A stretch of DNA of 64,000 nucleotides. It comes from Roseiarcus sp036489975 (GTDB taxonomy: Bacteria > Pseudomonadota > Alphaproteobacteria > Rhizobiales > Beijerinckiaceae). Position 1 is the stretch's first letter; every line of letters begins with the position of its first letter. The position numbers and the translations under genes were made by a program. Under the pieces are notes generated by a model that saw only the letters and a program-made list of their open reading frames with translations, was not told the origin of the DNA and made no database searches. Where the stretch lies: the NCBI GenBank assembly GCA_036489975.1, contig DASXES010000085.1, positions 61,596 through 125,595 on the forward strand. Reading direction: 5' to 3'. Positions 1-8,067 of the stretch are shown here, one piece after another.

Positions 1-970
1 TGTAGGCGGTCGAGAGAATGATGAACCGGAAGCCGGTCACCAGGAGCAGGATCGCGACCAGCCCTCCTCGGGCGAGCAGGCGAAGGTTTAGAAACGGCTT
101 TTCAACCCAAAGCTCGCGCACGACAAAGGCAAGCGTGAGCAGCCCGCCCGAGAGCAGCAGGCCATTGACGAGGCCGTTGTTGTTCCAGTCGAGCCGATTG
201 CCCTGGTCGAGGCCCGCGTAAAGGAGAGCGAAACCGAGCCCCGAATAGGCGAGCCCAGGCCAGTCGAGGTCGCGCCGCAGCGCCAGGTTGACCTTCTCGC
301 GCGGCACGCCATACCAGATGCACGCGAACATGACCGGCAGCGCCAGGCAATATTGCCACTCGATCCAACGCCATGACAGGCTGTCCGAGTACCAGCCCTC
401 GAGCGAGGCCGCGACGTTCTGCGACAGTTCGGAGTTCATTGCGTAGACGGCGAGGCCGTAGACGACGAGGCGCTGCGGCAGATTGCGGACGATGAAGCCG
501 ATGGTGAGCGGGATGAAGGTTCCGGCGCCGACGCCGGCGAGAAATTGCGCCGTGAGGAATGCGGTGAGGTTGGGCGACAGCGGCGCCAGCAGGCTGGCGA
601 CGAACAGGAGCGCCATTCCGTACAGAAGAATTCGCCTCACGCTGAAAATGGCGCCGAGATACGGGCAGGCGACGCCGATGACCATCTGCCCGACGCCGAA
701 GCTCGTCGTCATCCATGCGCCTTCGTCGAAGCCGAAGTGCAGGCCGCCGCGCAAATCGGCGAGGCCGAAGGTCGTAATGCGGCTGCCAATGGTCGACAGG
801 AGCGCGCCTATGAGAACGCCCAATATGCCGACATAGGGCCTGAGGGAATCGGCGCTGAGCCGAATGAAAGGGAGCTTGTGCTTGTGAACGGCGATGCCGG
901 CGCAAGTGATCGGAACTGGGACGCGGACCTCCGCGCCGCTCGAGGTGAACGGGAGGTGGAGCGCCGTCAT
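1..970 (-). CDS. emrB: DHA2-family MFS multidrug efflux permease (EmrB-like), C-terminus outside window
   Basis: This reading frame starts at an ATG at 970 and stays open to the left edge, giving about 323 residues without a stop. After a hydrophilic N-terminus of about 45 residues it shows regularly spaced hydrophobic segments, beginning near the motif GVLIGALLSTIGSRI, then FDEGAWMTTSFG and a GAGTFIPLTIGF segment, as in 14-TM DHA2/EmrB proton-driven drug exporters. Its ATG overlaps the stop codon of emrA as ATGA, so the two are translationally coupled. EmrB works in the inner membrane with the EmrA adaptor and an outer-membrane channel. The family assignment is secure; the substrate is unknown. 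The missing part should hold the remaining C-terminal helices. Confidence 0.88.
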   Translation of the reverse strand, partial: MTALHLPFTSSGAEVRVPVPITCAGIAVHKHKLPFIRLSADSLRPYVGILGVLIGALLSTIGSRITTFGLADLRGGLHFGFDEGAWMTTSFGVGQMVIGVACPYLGAIFSVRRILLYGMALLFVASLLAPLSPNLTAFLTAQFLAGVGAGTFIPLTIGFIVRNLPQRLVVYGLAVYAMNSELSQNVAASLEGWYSDSLSWRWIEWQYCLALPVMFACIWYGVPREKVNLALRRDLDWPGLAYSGLGFALLYAGLDQGNRLDWNNNGLVNGLLLSGGLLTLAFVVRELWVEKPFLNLRLLARGGLVAILLLVTGFRFIILSTAY

Positions 971-2124
971 GGGCGAGGCGCCGCGTCGCTCGTCGTCGTT
1001 CCGCCGCTCCGCACAGGATCGGCGCCGGTATCGACCGTGGCTTCGACGGACATGCCCGGCCGCACCAGCGCGCCAAGCGAAGGGTTGCTGTCGAGCACGA
1101 TCTTTACCGGCACGCGCTGGACCACTTTGGTGAAGTTCCCGGTCGCGTTGTCGGGGGGAAGTAGCGCGAAGGTGCTGCCCGTCCCCGGCGACCAGCTATC
1201 GACGTGGCCCGTGAGCTTGAGATCGGGAAAGGCGTCGACCGTCACGCGGGCCGGCTGGCCGACACGGATGTTGGTCATCTGGGTTTCCTTGAAGTTCGCG
1301 AGCGTCCAGATGTTCGGCAGCGGGAGGACGGCGATCACTTGCGTGCCGACATTGACGAATTGTCCGAGGCGCACCTGCCGCTGCCCCACGAGCCCATCGG
1401 CGGGCGAGAGGATTCGCGTATAGCGCAGGTTATTGGAGGCGAGCGCGGCCTGAGCTTCCGCCGCGTGAATTTGCGCCTGAAGCTGCTTTTCCTGGATGTC
1501 GATCGCCGCCAGCGCAGCTTTCTGCTGGTCGAGTTGCGCTTCGTTCAGGCGTCGCTGGGCGAGCGCTTTCTTCGCATTGTCGTCGGCCTGTTCGACCAGC
1601 TTTTGTGTCCCGGCGATTCCGGTCTTGAACAGGTCGCGCTGGCGCTTGTCCTCGAGCTGGTAGCGCAGCACGTCGGCCTCGGTCGAGTCGATCGTCGCCT
1701 CAGCCTCGCGGACAAGCGCCTGCTGGATGGCGCGCTGGTTCTCGAGGTTGGCGAGCGTCGCCTCAGCCGCAGCGAGATTGGCTTGAGCCAGGTCAAGCTG
1801 GGCCTGGTAGTCGGACGGATCGATGACGGCGATCAGATCGCCCTTGCGGATGGTCTGGAAGTCGTTGACCGGCATTTCGGTGATATAGCCAGACACCCGG
1901 GCCGAAAGCGGCGTCACGTCGCCCGCGATGAAGGCGTCGTCGGTCGATTCAAAGCGCGCGGCGCCCGTCCAGCGGTCCCAATGTCCGGCCGTGTACCAGA
2001 TGAGCCAGGCGGCGAAGGCCAGGAACGCGATGCGTAGGAACGGGTAAAGCCAGTGACTGCGCCAGCCTGCGGCCGTGGCGGTGGTTTGCGCTGGCGCGCT
2101 GTTCGTGGGCGGTATCTCTGTCAT
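967..2124 (-). CDS. emrA: HlyD/EmrA-family membrane fusion protein
   Basis: A 385-residue periplasmic adaptor of a tripartite efflux pump. It has one N-terminal transmembrane segment (about residues 28-46), a first half-lipoyl segment around TDDAFIAGDVTPLSARVSGY, a long Ala/Gln-rich coiled-coil hairpin (about 105-235), and the second lipoyl half and beta-barrel after SPADGLVGQ. Length and order match EmrA. AGAGG seven bases before the ATG is a good ribosome-binding site. The stop overlaps the emrB start. It is the third gene of a probable four-gene leftward unit that begins with the two dehydrogenases and lies divergent from the LysR gene, which is the natural candidate regulator. The exported compound cannot be read from sequence. 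Confidence 0.93.
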   Translation of the reverse strand: MTEIPPTNSAPAQTTATAAGWRSHWLYPFLRIAFLAFAAWLIWYTAGHWDRWTGAARFESTDDAFIAGDVTPLSARVSGYITEMPVNDFQTIRKGDLIAVIDPSDYQAQLDLAQANLAAAEATLANLENQRAIQQALVREAEATIDSTEADVLRYQLEDKRQRDLFKTGIAGTQKLVEQADDNAKKALAQRRLNEAQLDQQKAALAAIDIQEKQLQAQIHAAEAQAALASNNLRYTRILSPADGLVGQRQVRLGQFVNVGTQVIAVLPLPNIWTLANFKETQMTNIRVGQPARVTVDAFPDLKLTGHVDSWSPGTGSTFALLPPDNATGNFTKVVQRVPVKIVLDSNPSLGALVRPGMSVEATVDTGADPVRSGGTTTSDAAPRP

Positions 2125-2217
2125 CGCGCCTCTTTAAATAGCGCAAGATGACAGAATCCAAAAAAATGGCGTCCGAAGCCGGGGCGCGCCACGATGGCGC
2201 GGCCGACCAGGCTTCTT

Positions 2218-2967
2218 TTACAGTTTCGAGCCGCCGTCGACGTGGATGATGTCGCCGGTGATCCAGCGGGCTTCGTCGGACACGAGGAAGGCGACGACGC
2301 CGCCGATGTCGTCAGGCTGAGCGAGGCGCTGTTTGAGCGTCTGCATGCCCAGCGCGTAGTTGCGTCCGTTCTCCGTCTTGGTGAAGTTCGACATGTCAGT
2401 CTCGACGACGCCGGGCGCGACCGCGTTGACACGAATCTCGCGGTCGCCGAGCGCCGAGGCGAAATGCTTCGTCATCGTCTCGATCGCCCCCTTGGTCGCG
2501 GCGTAGGCGGGCAGGGCGCCGACGACGGCGTGCGCCGCGAGCGACGAAAGAAAGACGATGCTGCCGCCCGCGCCCAGGATCGGCAGGAGCTGCTGAACGA
2601 GGAAGAACGGAGCCCGCACGTTGACCGCGAAGAGCCGATCGAAATCCTCGACCGTGGTGTCCTCGATCGTCGCCGCTTTCGACACGCCGGCGTTGGCGAT
2701 CAGGATATCGAGGCGGTCGCCAATGATCTCGCGCGTCCGCTTCGCGAGCTTGTGAGGCCCGTCGGCCGCCGCGAGGTCGACGCCGACCGCGTCGGCCCGG
2801 CCGCCGCTCTTGCGAATCTCCGTGACGACCCGTTCGGCTTCCTCCGCGCCGGTGCTGAAGTGAACCAGAACCTGCGCGCCCGCCAGAGCGAGCTTGATAG
2901 CGCTCGCGCGCCCCATGCCGCGCGATGCGCCCGTGACGAGAGCGGTCTTTCCGGTCGGCAAAGCCAT
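2218..2967 (-). CDS. SDR-family NAD(P)-dependent oxidoreductase (FabG-like)
   Basis: A 249-residue classical short-chain dehydrogenase. The N-terminal Rossmann motif TGASRGMG binds the cofactor, NAG lies mid-domain, the catalytic Tyr-x3-Lys is in YAATK, and a PGVVETDM stretch follows. The basic residues after the glycine motif do not settle NADPH versus NADH. It lies 46 bp downstream of a second SDR on the same strand and 93 bp upstream of emrA, so the four genes are probably co-transcribed. The substrate is unknown. Pairing with an efflux pump suggests handling of a small reactive or toxic carbonyl or alcohol compound, which is inference only. Confidence 0.9.
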   Translation of the reverse strand: MALPTGKTALVTGASRGMGRASAIKLALAGAQVLVHFSTGAEEAERVVTEIRKSGGRADAVGVDLAAADGPHKLAKRTREIIGDRLDILIANAGVSKAATIEDTTVEDFDRLFAVNVRAPFFLVQQLLPILGAGGSIVFLSSLAAHAVVGALPAYAATKGAIETMTKHFASALGDREIRVNAVAPGVVETDMSNFTKTENGRNYALGMQTLKQRLAQPDDIGGVVAFLVSDEARWITGDIIHVDGGSKL

Positions 2968-3013
2968 GTCATGGTCCTCATTGCGTCGTCATCAAGGCGC
3001 GGTCTGATGGGTG

Positions 3014-3763
3014 TCAACCCGCCGTCTTGCCGCCATCCATGGTCACGATCTGCCCGGTCATGAACGACGCGCCATTGGAGGCGACGAAGACGATCGCGCG
3101 GGCGATCTCGTCGGGCTGGCCGACGCGGCCAAGCGGCACGCCCGACGCGAGCGCGGCCTTGTTCTCGGCCGTGCCGGTGAAGCGATTGAGCATGCCGGTC
3201 TCGGTCGGGCCTGGCGCCACGGCGTTGACCCTTACGCCCGACCCCGCCGCCTCGAGCGCGGCGGACCTGGTCATGCCTTCGACCGCGTGCTTGCTTGCGG
3301 CGTACATTGACGCGCCTTTTGCGCCCTCGTGGCCATAAGTCGAGGAGATGTTGACGATGCTGCCCGCCCCTTGCGGCAGCATGACCCGCAACTCGTGCTT
3401 CATGCTCAGAAGCGTGCCCAGCACGTTGGTGTCGAAGGTCGCGGCGTAGCTCTCGGCGGTCTGGTCGATGACGGGACCGGGCTTGCCCTCGGTGCCCGCG
3501 GCGTTGACTGCCGCGTCGAGCCGCCCGAAGCGCGCGACCGTCTTGTCGATCAGATTGCGGACTTCGTCCTCCTGGCGCACGTCCGCACGAATGAAGGCGG
3601 CCTTGGCGCCAAGTCCAGTCAGTTCCGCCTCCAGCGCCTTTCCCTCGGCTTCCTTGCGGCCTGACACGACGACGCTCGCGCCTTCCTTGGCGAAGGCAAG
3701 CGCCGCAGCGCGGCCGATGCCGGTGAGCGCGCCGGTGATCAAGACGACTGAGTCGCTGCTCAT
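3014..3763 (-). CDS. SDR-family NAD(P)-dependent oxidoreductase
   Basis: A 249-residue short-chain dehydrogenase of the glucose 1-dehydrogenase/FabG type. It shows TGALTGIG (cofactor loop), VNAAGTEG, a catalytic Ser in NISSTYG, Tyr-x3-Lys in YAASK and a C-terminal FMTGQIVTMDGG. I chose the ATG at 3763 because GAGG sits eight bases before it; an upstream start 13 codons earlier adds residues unlike the family. It is probably the first gene of the leftward unit ending in emrAB, and its promoter shares the 186-bp gap with the divergent LysR gene. It is clearly distinct from the neighbouring SDR, so this is not a recent tandem copy. Confidence 0.9.
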   Translation of the reverse strand: MSSDSVVLITGALTGIGRAAALAFAKEGASVVVSGRKEAEGKALEAELTGLGAKAAFIRADVRQEDEVRNLIDKTVARFGRLDAAVNAAGTEGKPGPVIDQTAESYAATFDTNVLGTLLSMKHELRVMLPQGAGSIVNISSTYGHEGAKGASMYAASKHAVEGMTRSAALEAAGSGVRVNAVAPGPTETGMLNRFTGTAENKAALASGVPLGRVGQPDEIARAIVFVASNGASFMTGQIVTMDGGKTAG

Positions 3764-3949
3764 ATTCGAATCCTCACGGGTTCGCTCCGTCCCTGCCGGC
3801 AAAGCATGGTCAAGCCGGGACGCCGCGGCGCTTTAGACCGCGGATGGTTCTTTGCCAGCTGGTATTGAGCCTGGATGTAGACGCCGCTGGCGCGGGGGAA
3901 AAAGACTTTATAAGTTGAGCGCCATGCTTTTTGGGTATGAAAGGCTGAT
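3764..3949. promoter_or_regulatory. Divergent intergenic region between SDR-emrAB unit and LysR gene
   Basis: This 186-bp gap separates two divergent transcription units, the classical arrangement for a LysR regulator and its target operon. The part next to the LysR start is noticeably AT-richer (TTTATAAGTT near 3909-3918). LysR operators (T-N11-A) are too degenerate to assign here by eye. Role inferred from arrangement. Confidence 0.45.
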
Positions 3950-4849
3950 ATGGAGCTCAGGCATCTTCGCTATTTCGTTGCTGTCGCCGAAGAGGGGAGC
4001 CTGACGGTCGCGGCCGAAAAGCGACTGCACACGGCGCAACCCTCGCTCAGCCGCCAGATGCGCAATCTCGAAGATGAGGTCGGCGTGCCCCTGATGAGCC
4101 GCAGCGTGCGCGGCGTCGAGCTGACCGCCGCAGGCCGCGCGTTCCTCGATCATGCGCGGCTCGCCATCATGCAAGCCGAGGCCGCGGTCGAAGCGGCGCG
4201 GCGCGCCGCGGAACCGCTCAAGCCGGCCTTCACGCTCGGCTTTCTCGCCGGGACGGAGATCGATTGGCTGCCGAAGGCGATGCGCATTCTTCAAGACCAG
4301 CTGCCCAACATGAAGCTGACCATCGCAAGCCAGCACTCTCCGGAACTGGCGATGGAGCTGATGCGGGGGAGAGTTGACGCCGCATTCCTGCGCCCCGAGC
4401 CGCGCGGGGAAAACCTGGTCTACCGGCGCGTGTTGACGGAGCGGCTTGTGCTGGTGTTTCCGAGCGATCATCGCCTGGCTGCGCAGGAGGCTGTCGATTT
4501 GCGGCAGATCGTCGGCGAGCCGTTTATCATCCCGTCCAACACGGCGCCGACCTTGCACGCGCTGATCGCGGGCTACCTTGAGCGGTCGGGGCTCGACATC
4601 AAGCCGGCGCACGAAGTGGATCATCTCGCCCATGCGGTGTCGATGGTCGCCTCGACCGGCGCGGTCATGCTCCTGCCTGCGTATGCGAGGAATTTTCTGC
4701 CCTCGTCAGTGACCAGCCGCCACCTGCGCGGGAATGCGCCGACCATCGACCTCGTCGTCGGCTACAACAAGGCGAACAGGTCGCCGATCCTCAAGCTCTT
4801 CCTGTCGAGGCTGGACGAGATGGCCGCGACTCAGTCGCAAGGGCCTTGA
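3950..4849 (+). CDS. LysR-family transcriptional regulator
   Basis: A 299-residue LysR-type regulator. The N-terminal winged helix-turn-helix begins with MELRHLRYFVAVAEEGSLT and continues through AQPSLSRQMRNLEDEVG; the effector-binding domain covers about residues 90-295. The regulator faces away from the SDR-SDR-emrA-emrB unit and most likely controls it in response to a small ligand, as LysR proteins usually control a divergent neighbour. Its 3' end overlaps the cation diffusion facilitator gene tail-to-tail by 19 bp, leaving no room for a separate terminator. The inducer is not predictable. Confidence 0.93.
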   Translation: MELRHLRYFVAVAEEGSLTVAAEKRLHTAQPSLSRQMRNLEDEVGVPLMSRSVRGVELTAAGRAFLDHARLAIMQAEAAVEAARRAAEPLKPAFTLGFLAGTEIDWLPKAMRILQDQLPNMKLTIASQHSPELAMELMRGRVDAAFLRPEPRGENLVYRRVLTERLVLVFPSDHRLAAQEAVDLRQIVGEPFIIPSNTAPTLHALIAGYLERSGLDIKPAHEVDHLAHAVSMVASTGAVMLLPAYARNFLPSSVTSRHLRGNAPTIDLVVGYNKANRSPILKLFLSRLDEMAATQSQGP

Positions 4850-6279
4850 GTCTGGCCGCCGGCCTCTGTTCCTGCCGGCTCCGCGTGGCCCACGACCCGG
4901 CGCGCTTCGGGAAACGCCGCCTTGACCGAGCGCTCGAGCGAATCGACGGCGTCGTGAACCGTCTCCACGGGCGTTTCCGGATCGACGTGGCAGTGGAAGA
5001 GGACGAACACGCCGCCCGAGGTTTCGCGCACCCGCACATCGTGGATGTCGCGCACGCGGCCCTGGCTAGCGGCCGCGGCGGCGAGTGAGGCTTCGATGCG
5101 GCGCGCGAGGTCCGGTTCCGCCAATTGGCCGCTCAACTCCGGCTCGGCCGGCTCGATGTGAGTCTCGACCTCGACGTCCTCGCCGATCTCCTCTGCGATC
5201 GCGTCTTCGAGCTCGGAGGCCAGCCGATGCGCGTCGCCCAGCGACATCGCGCCATCGACTTCGAGATCGAGGGTGACCGTCCTGCGCGCTCCAATGTCCT
5301 GGATGGTGACGTGATGCACCGGGAGGCCCCGGCGCGCGGCGGTCACCAGCACCCGCTCAAGGATGGTTTCGTCGTCGAGCGCGAGCGGGTTGGCGGTGAT
5401 GGTCAATTCGGCCTGCGGCCATCTCCGCGCGATGCGAGATTGCAGCTCGGCCTTGATTGCCGCCACGCGTTCGAGCGGCAGCGTGCGCGACACCGAGAGG
5501 ATGACGTCGCCCACGATCTTGGGGCCGCTCGGCCTTAGGCGAATCGCCTCGATTCGCGCGACGCTGGTCTCGCGCAGGACCAGCGCGCGGATGGCGTCGG
5601 TCAGCCCTTCTGGCGCGCGGTCGACGAGCGCGTCGATCGTCTCCCGGCCAAGGCGGTAGCCCGCCGCGGCGATGAACACGGCGACCCCGAGGGCGGCGAA
5701 CGCGTCGGCATGGGGATATCCGGCGCGCGTCGCCGCGAGGCCGATGAGGACAAGCACGGATGCGACGAGATCGCTCGAATAATGCAGGGCGTCGGCGCCG
5801 AGCGCATGGCTCGAGGTCAAGCGCGCCACATGGATCAGCGCCCGCCAGCGCACGAGGTCGACGACGATCGAGAGCAAGATCGCGCCGATGGCGAAAGCAT
5901 TGACATCGACCGCGCCGCCCGGCGCACGGATGCGCATGACGGCCGCGATCGCGACACCGATCGAGAGCACGGCGAGAAAACCCGTTTCCGCCAGCGCCGC
6001 CACCGCTTCGATCTTGGCGTGGCCGAACGGATGATCGGAGTCCGCGGGCTTGTCCGCCTCGCGCACCGCGAAGAAGGTGAGCGCGCTCGCGCCAACGTCG
6101 ATGATATTGTGCGCGCCTTCCGAGAGAAGCGCGAGCGAGCCGGAAGCCAGGCCCGCAATGAGCTTGACCGCGGCCAGGACCGAGCTTGCGGCGATCGAGG
6201 CCGCCGCGGCGCGCTGCTTCAGCGTTGAGTGGTCATATGCCCGGTGAGGCGGGCCTCGGCGCCAAAGCGAGACGTCCAT
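4831..6279 (-). CDS. Cation diffusion facilitator transporter with an extended cytoplasmic tail
   Basis: A 482-residue CDF metal/proton antiporter, well above the usual 300 or so residues. The membrane part (about residues 25-200) carries SEGAHNIID in TM2, DHPFGHAKIEA in the TM2-TM3 loop, and HYSSD in TM5, the paired metal-site signatures (the TM2 site reads HxxxD). The tail after residue 205 appears to hold three ferredoxin-like ZT-dimer units in a row (about 209-290, 292-370 and 385-470), where typical CDFs have one. Zinc, iron or manganese export is likely, but specificity cannot be decided. No metal regulator is adjacent. Confidence 0.9.
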   Translation of the reverse strand: MDVSLWRRGPPHRAYDHSTLKQRAAAASIAASSVLAAVKLIAGLASGSLALLSEGAHNIIDVGASALTFFAVREADKPADSDHPFGHAKIEAVAALAETGFLAVLSIGVAIAAVMRIRAPGGAVDVNAFAIGAILLSIVVDLVRWRALIHVARLTSSHALGADALHYSSDLVASVLVLIGLAATRAGYPHADAFAALGVAVFIAAAGYRLGRETIDALVDRAPEGLTDAIRALVLRETSVARIEAIRLRPSGPKIVGDVILSVSRTLPLERVAAIKAELQSRIARRWPQAELTITANPLALDDETILERVLVTAARRGLPVHHVTIQDIGARRTVTLDLEVDGAMSLGDAHRLASELEDAIAEEIGEDVEVETHIEPAEPELSGQLAEPDLARRIEASLAAAAASQGRVRDIHDVRVRETSGGVFVLFHCHVDPETPVETVHDAVDSLERSVKAAFPEARRVVGHAEPAGTEAGGQTQGPCD

Positions 6280-6358
6280 GTGTGCGGGGGCTTCCCCTCA
6301 AGAGCGAAGGCGTTATGCTCCCAGGCCCGCGACGAAGCAAACCCGAACGAGGAGCCCC

Positions 6359-6796
6359 ATGGAATATTTGCATACGATGATCCGCGTGACCGACCTCAAG
6401 GCGACGATCGCGTTTTTCGAACTCATGGGCTTTGTCGAGACGCGCCGCATCGAGAACGAAAAGGGTCGGTTCACGCTCGTCTTTCTCGCCGCCCCCGACG
6501 ACGCTGAGCAGGCGAAGGCGAGTCGGAAGCCAACGGTCGAACTCACCTATAACTGGGACCCGGAGGACTACAAAGGCGGGCGCAATTTCGGCCATCTCGC
6601 CTATGCCGTCGACGACATCTACGCAACCTGCGCCAGGCTGCAGAAGGGTGGGGTGACCATCAACCGGCCGCCGCGCGACGGCCACATGGCCTTCATTCGC
6701 ACGCCGGACTTGATTTCGATCGAGCTCATCCAGAAGGGCGAGCCGAAGGCGCCGGCGGAGCCCTGGGCGTCTGCGGCGAACATCGGCGTGTGGTGA
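6359..6796 (+). CDS. gloA: Lactoylglutathione lyase (glyoxalase I)
   Basis: A 145-residue glyoxalase I, which isomerises the methylglyoxal-glutathione hemithioacetal to S-lactoylglutathione in the cytosol. The four metal ligands fall where E. coli GloA has them or nearly so: His5, Glu61 (in TVELTYN), His79 (in NFGHLAY) and Glu122 (in ISIEL). The ATG at 6359 follows GAGG and removes 27 non-homologous residues found upstream in frame. It is a single-gene unit, convergent with the downstream beta-lactamase-like gene. Confidence 0.95.
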   Translation: MEYLHTMIRVTDLKATIAFFELMGFVETRRIENEKGRFTLVFLAAPDDAEQAKASRKPTVELTYNWDPEDYKGGRNFGHLAYAVDDIYATCARLQKGGVTINRPPRDGHMAFIRTPDLISIELIQKGEPKAPAEPWASAANIGVW

Positions 6797-6812
6797 GGAC
6801 CACCAAGCCGGG

Positions 6813-6847
6813 GCGCGCCAGCGGCGATGCGTCAACCGCCGGCGCGC
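6813..6847. terminator. Hairpin between convergent gloA and hydrolase genes
   Basis: GCGCGCC (6813-6819) pairs with GGCGCGC (6841-6847), extended by GCGG/CCGC after one mismatch. It lies in the 60-bp gap between two convergent genes. There is no clear T-run, so it may be a weak or factor-assisted bidirectional terminator. Confidence 0.4.
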
Positions 6848-6856
6848 AAGACGGCC

Positions 6857-8041
6857 CTACGCGATGGCGGCGCTGACCAGATTGCGGAACAGCACGCGGA
6901 AATGTTCGCGGTTTTCCGGGGTCTGAACCATGATGACGGCGAACAGGGAGTCGCGTGGGCTCACCCAGAAGGCCGTGCCCATCATGCCGCCCCAGAAGAA
7001 CTCGCCGACGCTGCCCGCCGTCGGCGCTTTCCCGGCGTCGGTGCGCACCGCGAAGCCGAGACCGAAGCCGTGCCCGGGCCATAGCAGATAGTGGCCCCGC
7101 CTGACGTTCGCGTCGAGGTGATCGCTCGCCATGAAGGCGAGCGTCCTCGCCCCGAGAATGCGCCTGGCCTCGAGCGTCCCCCCGAAGCTCAGCATGGCGG
7201 CGAAGCGCGTGTAATCGGCGAGCGTCGACATCAGGCCGCCTCCGCCCGCCTCGAATTTCGGCGGCGACGAGGCGTCACGGGTGTCGAGGCCGGCCGCAGT
7301 CATGAAGTCGAACGAGAACGGATCGGCGCGCCGCGCCGCCTTGTTCGGGGGCGTATAGAAGGCGGTGTCCACCATGTCGAGCGGGCCGAACAGGCGCTCC
7401 CGCAGGACCTCGCCGAGCGGAGCATGTTCGATCACCTCGACCACGCGCCCGAGCACATCGGTGGAGAGACTATACTCCCAGACCTCGCCCGGCTGATGCA
7501 TGAGCGGAAGCGTGGCCATCGCCTCGACGTTTTCGGCGAGCGTCCGGTTCGGATCCACGACGTTGGCCGCCTTGGTGAGCTTCTGGACGGGGGAACCCCC
7601 GGTGAAGCCGTATGTGAGCCCCGATGTGTGGCGCATGAGGTCCTGCACCGTGATGGGGCGCCTGAGGGGCGCAAGGTCGAGCTTGTCGCCGTTGACGACA
7701 CCCACTTTCGTGTTGGCGAAAGCGGGGATGTATTTCGAGACCGGATCGGTGATGAGGAGCCGCCCCTCCTCGACCAGCATCATTGCGGCGACCGAAACGA
7801 TCGGTTTGGTCATCGAATAGATGCGGAAGATCGCATCGTCGGTCATTCTTGGGCCGCCGGGCCGCAGCGATCCCACCATTTCCCGGTAGGCGATATGCCC
7901 ATGCCGGGCGATCAGCATCGAGACGCCCGGCGCCTTTTTCTCGGCCACAGCCTGCGTCATGGCGTCGGTGAGCTTCTCGAGACCTCGCGGAACAAAGCCC
8001 AGCGTTTCGCTGGGGGCGTAGAAAAGGGCGAAGGAACTCAT
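6857..8041 (-). CDS. Class-C beta-lactamase-related serine hydrolase, copy 1
   Basis: A 394-residue member of the beta-lactamase/EstB/D-aminopeptidase superfamily. The nucleophile motif SxxK reads SMTK in RIYSMTKPIVS; the second motif YxN is replaced by YSL (WEYSLSTDVLG), and HGFGLGF stands near the third motif. These features favour an esterase or transesterase over a true beta-lactamase. There is no obvious signal peptide, so it is probably cytosolic. It is 27 bp downstream of a close paralogue in the same orientation (tandem duplication). Confidence 0.88.
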   Translation of the reverse strand: MSSFALFYAPSETLGFVPRGLEKLTDAMTQAVAEKKAPGVSMLIARHGHIAYREMVGSLRPGGPRMTDDAIFRIYSMTKPIVSVAAMMLVEEGRLLITDPVSKYIPAFANTKVGVVNGDKLDLAPLRRPITVQDLMRHTSGLTYGFTGGSPVQKLTKAANVVDPNRTLAENVEAMATLPLMHQPGEVWEYSLSTDVLGRVVEVIEHAPLGEVLRERLFGPLDMVDTAFYTPPNKAARRADPFSFDFMTAAGLDTRDASSPPKFEAGGGGLMSTLADYTRFAAMLSFGGTLEARRILGARTLAFMASDHLDANVRRGHYLLWPGHGFGLGFAVRTDAGKAPTAGSVGEFFWGGMMGTAFWVSPRDSLFAVIMVQTPENREHFRVLFRNLVSAAIA

Positions 8042-8067
8042 GGCTTTCTCTTTGGGCTGCCGAAGGT

